From: Rikenella microfusus
Lineage (GTDB): Bacteria; Bacteroidota; Bacteroidia; Bacteroidales; SZUA-534
Assembly (NCBI GenBank): GCA_020719105.1
Contig: DYQV01000120.1
Span: 1 to 7,173, forward strand
DNA length: 7,173 nt
Direction of reading: 5' to 3'
The translations under genes were made by a program, and so were the position numbers. This document shows positions 1 through 5,274 of the stretch, in pieces (the first letter of the stretch is position 1; every line of letters starts with the position of its first letter). The notes beneath the pieces were generated by a model. It was not told the DNA's origin. It was given only the letters and a program-made list of their open reading frames with translations, and searched no databases.

Positions 1-2
1 TC

Positions 3-1079
3 CACATTTTTCTCCACATTCTTCTCCAAAACAGGTTTTAATACGGTAACAAATGCACCAGCCCTTTCTTCAAAAATAGGAGCAGGGTTTTTATTCACTT
101 TACACGCATCCAAAATACGATAAAAGCCTGTTCCCCAGTTCTCAATCTCTCCAGCTTGATGAAAAACCTGAAGGATTTCTTTATTTCTCGGAATTGACCG
201 ATTGTTCTTCCATAACGTATCAATGGCCAGTTCTTTCGGCAACAAACCGGGACTCCATATTTCGAGCGAATCATCAAAAATACGTACTTGAATATTTCCG
301 GCATCCAAATAATCGCGATGTACCAGTGCATTCAGAATAATTTCGCGTAATGCTACCATGGGGTATTCCCATTGTTCGTCGCGTTCTGCTTTTCCTGAAA
401 TTACATATTTTAAACGGATGTTTTTCTTGATAAAATCGAGTAAAAGATCGGTTATTGAAAGCAATCCCTCATTGAACTCGCGGGCATCGATAAAGTTCAC
501 CGGTTGGGTCCCTTTAAACCGTGCAGCCTTAACTATAGCCTGTGGATATAATTCATTTTTAGTACACAGACATAAATATTCGCCTATAGTTGGGTGGTTA
601 GGTTTTGAAAACCCTTTTTGTTGGAGCTTTTTAACCCACTCCACATCATATAGTATATTTGTATTATTAAAGGGTTGCTTATCAAATGGTTTTTGTTCAA
701 ACCGTAACACAAGCTCCCTGATTTTCTGAACCGATAGTTTAATATTACTTTTCCCCACGCGCTCCCATGCCTGCCCGAATGCGAATACCGGTTTATAATC
801 TGACGAAGGAATAGTGATTTCAACAATTTCGCCTAATCCAAAAGTTTTTATATTTAGTGATGGGTACAGTACCGGATCAGTATTGCTTTTTATTTTATTC
901 ACAAAATCCTCAATAGTACTCTTCCCAAGCTGCATGTGCAAAGGTTCACCCTTATCGTCAATACCCACAATAACTGTTCCACCACGTTTGTTGGCAAAAG
1001 CCGAAAGCGATACAATAATCTTTTTCCAATCGCTAAACGATGCTTTTAATTCAACTATTTCCGACTCTTTATAAATCAC
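3..1079 (-). CDS. AlbA_2 (Schlafen-type) domain / RecG-like C-terminal ATPase-fold protein, 3' end outside window
   Basis: The frame is open for 359 codons from a GTG at 1079 and runs off the left edge, so the C-terminus is missing. Residues about 5-125 match the AlbA_2 DNA-binding (Schlafen AAA_4-like) domain: an ESEIVELKASFSDWKKI start, then SAFANKRGGTVIVGIDDKGEP. Residues about 225-325 match the HATPase_c_4 domain of RecG-like transcriptional regulators: EYPMVALREIILNALVHRDY, IFDDSLEIWSPG, RSIPRNKEI, and IENWGTGFYRI. The last residues read LEKNVEKNV, a low-complexity linker that in this family often precedes a winged helix. The GTG start is chosen because the frame has a TAA at 1089-1091, ten bases upstream, and because the N-terminus then lines up with family members starting MIYKES or similar. 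A possible AAGGA lies 13 nt upstream. Such proteins are regarded as regulators or defence-associated proteins; the exact role is unknown. It is not frameshifted: one frame explains the whole stretch. Confidence 0.88.
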   Translation of the reverse strand, partial: MIYKESEIVELKASFSDWKKIIVSLSAFANKRGGTVIVGIDDKGEPLHMQLGKSTIEDFVNKIKSNTDPVLYPSLNIKTFGLGEIVEITIPSSDYKPVFAFGQAWERVGKSNIKLSVQKIRELVLRFEQKPFDKQPFNNTNILYDVEWVKKLQQKGFSKPNHPTIGEYLCLCTKNELYPQAIVKAARFKGTQPVNFIDAREFNEGLLSITDLLLDFIKKNIRLKYVISGKAERDEQWEYPMVALREIILNALVHRDYLDAGNIQVRIFDDSLEIWSPGLLPKELAIDTLWKNNRSIPRNKEILQVFHQAGEIENWGTGFYRILDACKVNKNPAPIFEERAGAFVTVLKPVLEKNVEKNV

Positions 1080-1088
1080 AGTTTTATT

Positions 1089-1193
1089 TTAATCCTTTTC
1101 AGTTAATAGTACCGTCAACACGTCAATAAAAATCAGGGCTCTGCGGTCGTGTAAAATTTTGGGAAGTTCCAGTATGCGTGCTTCAAAAGCCAT
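1089..1193 (-). pseudogene. 34-codon mini-ORF resembling the N-terminus of a FdtA/WxcM-type sugar isomerase
   Basis: It starts with ATG at 1193 and ends with TAA at 1089. Residues 6-21, ARILELPKILHDRRALIFID in context, resemble the N-terminal strand of WxcM/FdtA cupins (typical pattern: I-ELPKI-DRRGNL-FIE). Those enzymes are 3,4-ketoisomerases acting on dTDP-linked sugars in O-antigen or capsule synthesis. Only that strand is present. The rest of the roughly 130-residue cupin is absent, and the tail VLTVLLTEKD does not look like the family. It is in the same frame as the downstream AlbA_2 gene and stops 9 nt before that gene's GTG, so translational coupling is possible. It may be a decayed gene end, a leader peptide, or chance. 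The family link rests on about 16 residues and is tentative. Confidence 0.35.
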
Positions 1194-1229
1194 AATGGTA
1201 GTAATTTATGAGTAAAGATAGTTGACAAT

Positions 1230-1349
1230 TGGTAATAAGTTGCTGGTTTCTCGCTTTCGACTTCTATCTTATAATTTCTAATCTCTGGTATCTGGTTTCT
1301 TGTTGCTGGTTTCTTGTTGCTTTTCTCTTGCTTCCAACTTCTAATTGTT
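1230..1349. repeat. Degenerate pyrimidine-rich short repeats, left block
   Basis: The plus strand is made of loosely repeated words such as CTGGTTTCT, CTTCTAA and CTTCCAACTT. The clearest case is an exact tandem duplication of the 14-mer CTGGTTTCTTGTTG at 1292-1305 and 1306-1319. It reads through in several frames only because the words lack stops, and the resulting peptides are compositionally odd. With the block at 1471-1542 it brackets a palindromic core. I see no coding or RNA-gene signal. Confidence 0.75.
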
Positions 1350-1355
1350 CCATTT

Positions 1356-1406
1356 TGCGGTGCATGTTAGGTTGCCATTCTATTCTACATTTCTGGTTGC
1401 ACCGCA
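1356..1406. repeat. 9-bp perfect inverted repeat TGCGGTGCA / TGCACCGCA
   Basis: TGCGGTGCA at 1356-1364 is the exact reverse complement of TGCACCGCA at 1398-1406, separated by 33 bases. It lies inside the repeat cluster, directly before the GC-rich hairpin. I recall similar 'GCGGTGCA ... TGCACCGC' pairs next to such hairpins in other Bacteroidota genomes, but that is memory and not a search. It could form a long-loop stem in RNA or mark the edge of a mobile repeat unit. Confidence 0.7.
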
Positions 1407-1425
1407 TTTGCCTATTATCTATTGT

Positions 1426-1444
1426 CCCGGGGCAGCGCCCCGGG
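1426..1444. repeat. GC-rich perfect palindromic hairpin, 8-bp stem, 3-nt loop
   Basis: CCCGGGGC (1426-1433), loop AGC, GCCCCGGG (1437-1444). Every base of the stem pairs, and its GC content stands far above the AT-rich surroundings. There is no T-run of terminator length after it. It forms the core of the repeat cluster, together with a second small hairpin 12 bases downstream. Confidence 0.85.
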
Positions 1445-1456
1445 CTTTGTTCTTAC

Positions 1457-1469
1457 GCCCTTTCAGGGC
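1457..1469. repeat. Second small hairpin GCCCT-TTC-AGGGC
   Basis: A five-bp perfect stem (1457-1461 with 1465-1469) around a TTC loop, followed by TTTTC on the plus strand. It lies 12 bases after the larger GC hairpin and appears to belong to the same repeat unit. It could act as a weak terminator for plus-strand transcripts, but no plus-strand gene precedes it. Confidence 0.6.
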
Positions 1470-1470
1470 T

Positions 1471-1542
1471 TTTCTAACTTATAGATTCCTTCTTCTGACT
1501 TCCAACTTCCGTCTTCTAACTTCTAATCTCTATTCTCTGCTA
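1471..1542. repeat. Degenerate CTTCTAACTTC-type repeats, right block
   Basis: The plus strand shows imperfect copies of a 7-8 base word: CTTCTGACTTCCAACTTCC, then TCTTCTAACTTCTAATCTC. It is the same word family as the left block, so the palindromic core is flanked on both sides by the same kind of low-complexity DNA. The 72 bases from here to the upxY stop (1543-1614) hold a small CCC-ATTT-GGG hairpin near 1577-1586 and nothing else I recognise. Confidence 0.65.
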
Positions 1543-1614
1543 ACGGGCTTCAAATTCATGGCTTCGCCCCCTCAGTCCCATTTGGGTGAGCAAGTTTTTA
1601 GTTATGTAAAGAAA

Positions 1615-2112
1615 CTACAATTTAATTACATCGCCCGCATTTACTTCTAATATCAGTGAAAAACCTATGTTGTGCAACCGGATTAAAAAATTTCTTTTAT
1701 GCACCGCCCGGATAAGTTCGCCTTCAGCTCCTTTTATCGGTCCCGAAACTACTTTAACTAATTCACCGGGTTCAATGGTTTCATTGGTAATTTCAATTTT
1801 TAGGTTGTTATCTACCGCCATTTTCATAGCCAGTATCTGATTTTCAGGAATGGGAGCTGCTTTCCCATCAAACGTTACATACTTAACTGCGCCCGGAGTA
1901 TTCAAAATGCTATAATAATCGCGCTCGGTAACCTGTACAAATACATACAACGATATCAATGGAATTTCCACTTTTTGTTTGCGGTCGCTCCATTGCCGCA
2001 TTGTTTTAATTAATGGTAAATAAACGGTGTACCCATTCTTTTTCATTAATTCAGCCACTTTTTTTTCTTGGCGTGAACGCGTATAAATAGCATACCATTT
2101 GGCTACCTCCAT
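1615..2112 (-). CDS. UpxY-type NusG-like transcription antiterminator
   Basis: A 165-residue protein when started at the ATG at 2112, which has AAAAGGA 8 nt upstream. An upstream TTG at 2133 is in frame but would add seven residues ahead of the conserved start and is unlikely. Residues 4-90 are an NGN domain: KWYAIYTRSRQEKKVAEL, GYTVYLPL, the UpxY-like RQWSDRKQKVEIPLI, then YVFVQV and TPGAVKYV. Residues about 112-160 form a KOW-like domain with VKVVSGPIKGAEGELI. Family members bind RNA polymerase and prevent early termination in long polysaccharide operons, whose first gene they usually are. Here no glycosyltransferase or other polysaccharide gene follows downstream on the same strand; only repeats and a possible isomerase remnant do. 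It therefore looks like an orphan, or acts on a locus elsewhere. Identification is firm; the target is unknown. Confidence 0.9.
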   Translation of the reverse strand: MEVAKWYAIYTRSRQEKKVAELMKKNGYTVYLPLIKTMRQWSDRKQKVEIPLISLYVFVQVTERDYYSILNTPGAVKYVTFDGKAAPIPENQILAMKMAVDNNLKIEITNETIEPGELVKVVSGPIKGAEGELIRAVHKRNFLIRLHNIGFSLILEVNAGDVIKL

Positions 2113-2251
2113 GTTCTGTTTCCTTTTCAACAAAAATACTACTTCAAAACAGTTATTGGCACAATTTGATTGCGTAAAAAGGGGATTTTTTGATAAACTA
2201 CCATAAAAATGGAATAATCAGAAATTTATTCTCTGTTGGAGAGGGAAAAAC

Positions 2252-2277
2252 AAAAAAGGCCACTCACAGAGCAGCCT
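2252..2277 (-). terminator. Intrinsic terminator of metK
   Basis: Read on the minus strand, 25 nt past the metK stop, AGGCTGCTC (2277-2269), loop TGT and GAGTGGCCT (2265-2257) form a nine-bp stem with two adjacent G-T wobbles in the middle. It is followed directly by TTTTTT (2257-2252, sharing one base with the stem). Position, stem and T-run fit a Rho-independent terminator separating metK from upxY. Confidence 0.85.
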
Positions 2278-2301
2278 CTTTGTAAAATTTTATGGTTGAG
2301 G

Positions 2302-3555
2302 TTAGATACCCAAGCTTTTTTTAAGTACATCAACATAGTCGAGTTTCTCCCAGGTAAAAAGTTCCACTTCAAACTCTTTTCTTCCAGAGTAAGGCGATTC
2401 AAACATTTTTTTCACCTTGCGGGGAGTTCTTCCCATGTGTCCGTAAGCAGCAGTCTCTTCATAAATGGGATTGCGCAGTTTCAAACGGTCTTCAATAGCT
2501 GCCGGGCGAAGGTCGAATATGGTTTCTATTTTTTGGGCTATTTGGCCGTCGTTTAAATTCAGTTTTGAAGTGCCATAGGTATTCACAAAAACCCCTACCG
2601 GTTTGGCAACACCAATGGCATAGGCAATCTGCACCAAAACCTCATCGGCTACTCCGGCAGCCACCATGTTCTTGGCAATGTGGCGGGCGGCATACGCTGC
2701 CGAACGGTCAACTTTCGATGGGTCTTTACCTGAGAAAGCACCTCCACCGTGAGCTCCTTTGCCACCATAAGTGTCCACAATTATTTTACGTCCGGTTAAT
2801 CCGGTATCACCGTGTGGACCACCAATAACAAACTTTCCGGTTGGATTTACATGCAGTATAAAATTGTCGTCGAAAAGACTTTGAACCCTAGCCGAAAGCA
2901 TTGCTTTGGTGCGTGGAATCAATATGGTGCGAACGTCTTCTTTTATTTTTGCCAACATGGGTTCGTCTTTGTCAAACTCATCGTGCTGGGTTGAAACTAC
3001 AATGGTATGTACCCTTTTGGGTAAGTTGTTTTCGCCATATTCAATGGTAACCTGGCTTTTTGCATCAGGGCGAAGGTAGGTCATTACTTTTCCTTCGCGA
3101 CGGATAACAGCCAGCTCCAGTAACAACCGGTGCGATAATTCCAGGGCAATGGGCATGTAATCATCGGTTTCGCGGCATGCGTAACCAAACATCATTCCTT
3201 GGTCGCCGGCTCCTTGGTTCATGTGGTCTTCACGGTCCACTCCCCGGTTTATATCAGCCGATTGCTCGTGGATGGCTGAAAGCACACCACAGGAATCGCC
3301 TTCGAAGCGGTATTCCCCTTTGGTATAGCCAATCCGGTTGATAACTTTACGGGCCACTTCCTGTACATCAACATAGGTTTGGGAACGGACTTCACCCGCC
3401 AAAACTACCTGTCCGGTGGTAACCAACGTTTCGCAAGCTACTTTTGAATTGGCATCAAAGGCTAAAAAATTATCCAATAATGCATCAGAAATTTGATCGG
3501 CTACTTTATCAGGATGACCTTCAGATACCGATTCGGAAGTAAATAAATATGCCAT
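2302..3555 (-). CDS. metK: S-adenosylmethionine synthetase (methionine adenosyltransferase)
   Basis: A 417-residue cytoplasmic enzyme that makes S-adenosylmethionine from methionine and ATP, with release of phosphate and diphosphate. The N-terminus has the ATP-site GHPDK at residues 13-17. The first family signature GAGDQG is at 115-120, followed by MMFGYA. The second signature, the glycine-rich GGGAFSGKD loop, is at 270-278, followed by PSKVDRSAAYAARH. The length is greater than that of E. coli MetK (about 384) and, as I recall, usual for Bacteroidota; no domain is missing. The start is the ATG at 3555, with the classic MAYLFTSESVSEGHPDK opening. There is no clear Shine-Dalgarno; the bases before it are A/T-rich. 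The gene is monocistronic, with its own promoter and SAM-II-like leader upstream and a terminator downstream. It is very likely feedback-regulated by its product through that leader. Confidence 0.98.
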   Translation of the reverse strand: MAYLFTSESVSEGHPDKVADQISDALLDNFLAFDANSKVACETLVTTGQVVLAGEVRSQTYVDVQEVARKVINRIGYTKGEYRFEGDSCGVLSAIHEQSADINRGVDREDHMNQGAGDQGMMFGYACRETDDYMPIALELSHRLLLELAVIRREGKVMTYLRPDAKSQVTIEYGENNLPKRVHTIVVSTQHDEFDKDEPMLAKIKEDVRTILIPRTKAMLSARVQSLFDDNFILHVNPTGKFVIGGPHGDTGLTGRKIIVDTYGGKGAHGGGAFSGKDPSKVDRSAAYAARHIAKNMVAAGVADEVLVQIAYAIGVAKPVGVFVNTYGTSKLNLNDGQIAQKIETIFDLRPAAIEDRLKLRNPIYEETAAYGHMGRTPRKVKKMFESPYSGRKEFEVELFTWEKLDYVDVLKKSLGI

Positions 3556-3618
3556 AATTAAAAATTTGATTTGAAAAATATAACAGGGAAAGACTGAGAA
3601 TGTTACGAAGGAAACAAT

Positions 3619-3669
3619 ACAATTTTAGCATTTTTTTCCGTGGTTGCAATCCGTTCAAATCTTTCCACA
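3619..3669 (-). promoter_or_regulatory. SAM-II-like riboswitch in the metK leader
   Basis: On the minus strand the 51 bases keep the SAM-II pattern: a P1 5' strand, GATTT, a short pseudoknot segment, ATTGCA, the P1 3' strand, an A-rich linker, then GCTAAA and the 3' pseudoknot strand. P1 is TGTGG (3669-3665) with CCACG (3643-3639), five pairs with the outermost a wobble. GATTT is at 3661-3657, ATTGCA at 3650-3645 and GCTAAA at 3629-3624. The pseudoknot ACGG (3654-3651) can pair with TTGT (3622-3619) as A-U, C-G and two G-U. The length matches the 52-nt structurally solved SAM-II RNA. The distance to the metK ATG is 63 nt and no terminator is evident, so how it switches expression is unclear; effects on translation or mRNA stability are possible. 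Sequence, location and target gene all agree. A covariance-model score is the missing proof. Confidence 0.85.
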
Positions 3670-3678
3670 AACAGGGTG

Positions 3679-3686
3679 CAAATATA
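3679..3686 (-). promoter_or_regulatory. metK promoter, -7 box TATATTTG
   Basis: On the minus strand TATATTTG matches the Bacteroidota -7 consensus TAnnTTTG exactly. A TTTTG lies upstream at 3715-3711 but with a 24-base spacer, longer than the usual 19-21, so the -33 box is weak or absent. The predicted transcription start, near 3672, falls only a few bases before the SAM-II-like aptamer. That independent agreement supports both calls. Confidence 0.7.
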
Positions 3687-3764
3687 ATACTTTATTTTAA
3701 ATGGAGGAAACAAAATCGAATTTTATACCCTTTACCGAAAAAAAGGGTGTCTTTACCGATTCCA

Positions 3765-3797
3765 TTTTGCTGAAAATAGATGCATACCCTACTTTTG
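3765..3797 (+). promoter_or_regulatory. Promoter of the LiaF-like/LytS/LytTR operon
   Basis: TTTTG (3765-3769), a 20-base spacer, then TACTTTTG (3790-3797) fit the Bacteroidota promoter TTTG-N19-21-TAnnTTTG at both boxes. The expected start is near 3804, about 40 nt before the ATG at 3843. It lies back-to-back with the metK promoter, about 80 bases away, with no overlap. Confidence 0.72.
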
Positions 3798-3842
3798 GTT
3801 CGCAATTTATTTGGAAATTAAAAAAGATTAAAAATTATAAGT

Positions 3843-4592
3843 ATGGACTTCTCAAACAACGAAAAATTCTCGAACAAACCGTGTTGTTCTAAACCCGATG
3901 GGGTTCCTTTTATTGGAATTTTCCTTATTGGGTTGGGATTGGTTTTTTTATTCGATAGGATGAACCTTATCCCTGATTATTGGAGAAACATTATCATTAG
4001 CTGGCAAATGCTGTTGATTTTTATTGGGGCAATTAATGTATTCCGCAATCACGCCCGTTTCCCTGGTATTATACTAATATTGGTGGGTACTGCCTTTTTG
4101 TTGCCCGATATTATCCAAATCCCTTTTGAAACCCGGCAGCTTATTTGGCCTTTGGTACTTATTTTAATTGGGGTATATATAGTTTTTAAAACCAAGAACG
4201 TAAAAAGGCCTCATATTTTTAATACCTCATCACAAACATTGAATGGCGACGACCGCATTGATGAAGTAGCTATTTTTGGTGGAGGCAAACGCATTATTGC
4301 CAGCCAAAACTTAAAAGGCGGAAATATTACTGCTATATTTGGTGGCATTGAATTGGACCTTACGGATGCCGAATTATGCGAAGAAGGTGCGGTAATTGAA
4401 TTAGCCTGCATTTTTGGTGGAACCACCATTATTGTGAAACCCGAGTGGGATGTGCAGGTTCAGGTAACATCGGTTATGGGAGGTTTTACCGATAAACGGA
4501 AAGTTTATAAGCAAAGTGCCGGTACATCCTCAAAAAGACTTATCATTAAAGGAGCAGCCATTTTTGGCGGTGGCGAAATAAAGAGTTTTTAA
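3843..4592 (+). CDS. LiaF-like membrane protein: four TM helices plus C-terminal FGG-repeat (LiaF/toastrack-like) domain
   Basis: 249 residues. A short cytosolic N-terminus with a Cys pair (residues 14-15, KPCCSKP) is followed by four hydrophobic helices at about 21-38, 50-67, 73-90 and 98-116. These resemble the LiaI/LiaF-like transmembrane module. After a polar linker, residues about 138-249 form a beta-rich domain with repeated FGG turns: AIFGGGKRI (143-151), AIFGGIELDL (164-173), CIFGGTTIIV (189-198), VMGGF (211-215) and AIFGGGEI (239-246). This is the pattern of LiaF-like C-terminal domains, which in Firmicutes belong to negative regulators of the LiaRS envelope-stress system. The start is the ATG at 3843, about 40 nt after the predicted transcription start, with an A-rich leader and no clear Shine-Dalgarno. 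It is the first gene of an operon that ends with a kinase and a response regulator, which suggests a sensing or modulating role. Fold family is fairly sure; function is inferred. Confidence 0.82.
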   Translation: MDFSNNEKFSNKPCCSKPDGVPFIGIFLIGLGLVFLFDRMNLIPDYWRNIIISWQMLLIFIGAINVFRNHARFPGIILILVGTAFLLPDIIQIPFETRQLIWPLVLILIGVYIVFKTKNVKRPHIFNTSSQTLNGDDRIDEVAIFGGGKRIIASQNLKGGNITAIFGGIELDLTDAELCEEGAVIELACIFGGTTIIVKPEWDVQVQVTSVMGGFTDKRKVYKQSAGTSSKRLIIKGAAIFGGGEIKSF

Positions 4593-4662
4593 GTTGAAGG
4601 CAACGGTAAAACAAAGCAACCCATCTCTCAGGCTTATGAAACCATTCAAAAACCGATATATT

Positions 4663-5259
4663 ATGAAGAAACTAAGTTTGAGTATGGTGGGTATTGTTTT
4701 AAGCATTGTAACATTTAGCCAAAAAAACACCGACGAATTCCAGACCATCTTTGGAAATGAAAAGGTAAATTTTAGTGGGATGGGGGTATTTGAAATGAAT
4801 TTTTCATCACTTGATGGTCATTTTGCTTACGGAACCGGAGGTGGAGGCGGTGTTATCATTAACAAATCGATCTTGGTTGGAGGTTATGGCATGGGAAATT
4901 ACATCAACCAAAATGTAACCCTCGATACCATTGATTACAGCAGTGTAAATTTTGGGCATGGTGGATTTTGGTTGGGATATATTTTCAAAGGTAACTCGGC
5001 CATTCATCCTTTTGCTGGATTGAAATTAGGTTGGGGAGGTATTTCGCAGAATTATAATCATCACGAGTACGCAATGAATGATAATGCTTTTGTGATAACC
5101 CCTTCGGTAGAAATGGAAATAAACATTACCCGTTATTTCCGAATTGCAGTGGGTGGAAATTATCAGGTGGTTACAGGTTTAACCAGCGTTAATGGTCTTT
5201 CAAACAAAGATTTTAGTGGCCCTGGAGCAAACCTGTCTTTTCGGTTTGGATGGTTTTAA
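4663..5259 (+). CDS. Small outer-membrane beta-barrel-like protein with signal peptide
   Basis: 198 residues from the ATG at 4663. Residues 1-20, MKKLSLSMVGIVLSIVTFSQ, are a signal peptide with a likely cut after Ser-Gln, as is common in Bacteroidota. An in-frame ATG at 4636 would only add a polar N-terminal extension ahead of it. The mature part alternates glycine/aromatic-rich strands (GGGVIINKSILVGGYG, GFWLGYIF, HPFAGLKLGWGG, FRIAVGGNYQVV) and ends LSFRFGWF, with a C-terminal aromatic typical of OM barrels. No lipobox cysteine, enzyme motif or C-terminal sorting domain is seen. It lies 70 nt after the LiaF-like gene and 15 nt before the kinase gene. It could be an effector of the system or part of its sensing chain. 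I do not recognise a named family. Confidence 0.72.
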   Translation: MKKLSLSMVGIVLSIVTFSQKNTDEFQTIFGNEKVNFSGMGVFEMNFSSLDGHFAYGTGGGGGVIINKSILVGGYGMGNYINQNVTLDTIDYSSVNFGHGGFWLGYIFKGNSAIHPFAGLKLGWGGISQNYNHHEYAMNDNAFVITPSVEMEINITRYFRIAVGGNYQVVTGLTSVNGLSNKDFSGPGANLSFRFGWF

Positions 5260-5274
5260 AATCATAACGATTAC

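Noticed and set aside
358..1074. Plus-strand ORFs opposite the AlbA_2 gene, and minus-strand fragments suggesting a frameshifted gene
   Set aside because: One continuous minus-strand frame encodes all the recognised domains; the others are shadows. No frameshift is needed.
1230..1542. CRISPR array or transposon with terminal repeats
   Set aside because: Repeat words are 7-14 bases, degenerate and without regular spacers. There is no cas gene or transposase, and no matching ends enclosing a gene.
1229..1650. Plus-strand ORFs of 82 and 101 residues through the repeat cluster
   Set aside because: Their peptides (for example PGQRPGLCSYALSGLF) are direct translations of the GC hairpins and pyrimidine repeats. 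They have no start context and overlap each other.
2131..2138. TATTTTTG on the minus strand as the upxY promoter box
   Set aside because: It fits TAnnTTTG, but transcription would start inside or after the ribosome site of the ATG at 2112, and the nearest upstream TTG has a 23-base spacer. The real upxY promoter was not identified.
3556..3618. Riboswitch-controlled terminator between aptamer and metK
   Set aside because: The 63 bases are A/T-rich, with no GC stem followed by a T-run. Termination control is not supported.
3701..3892. 63-residue plus-strand ORF before the LiaF-like gene
   Set aside because: It spans the predicted promoter (3765-3797), overlaps the next gene's start by 50 bases in another frame, has no ribosome site and no recognisable motif. 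It is most likely an open frame by chance.
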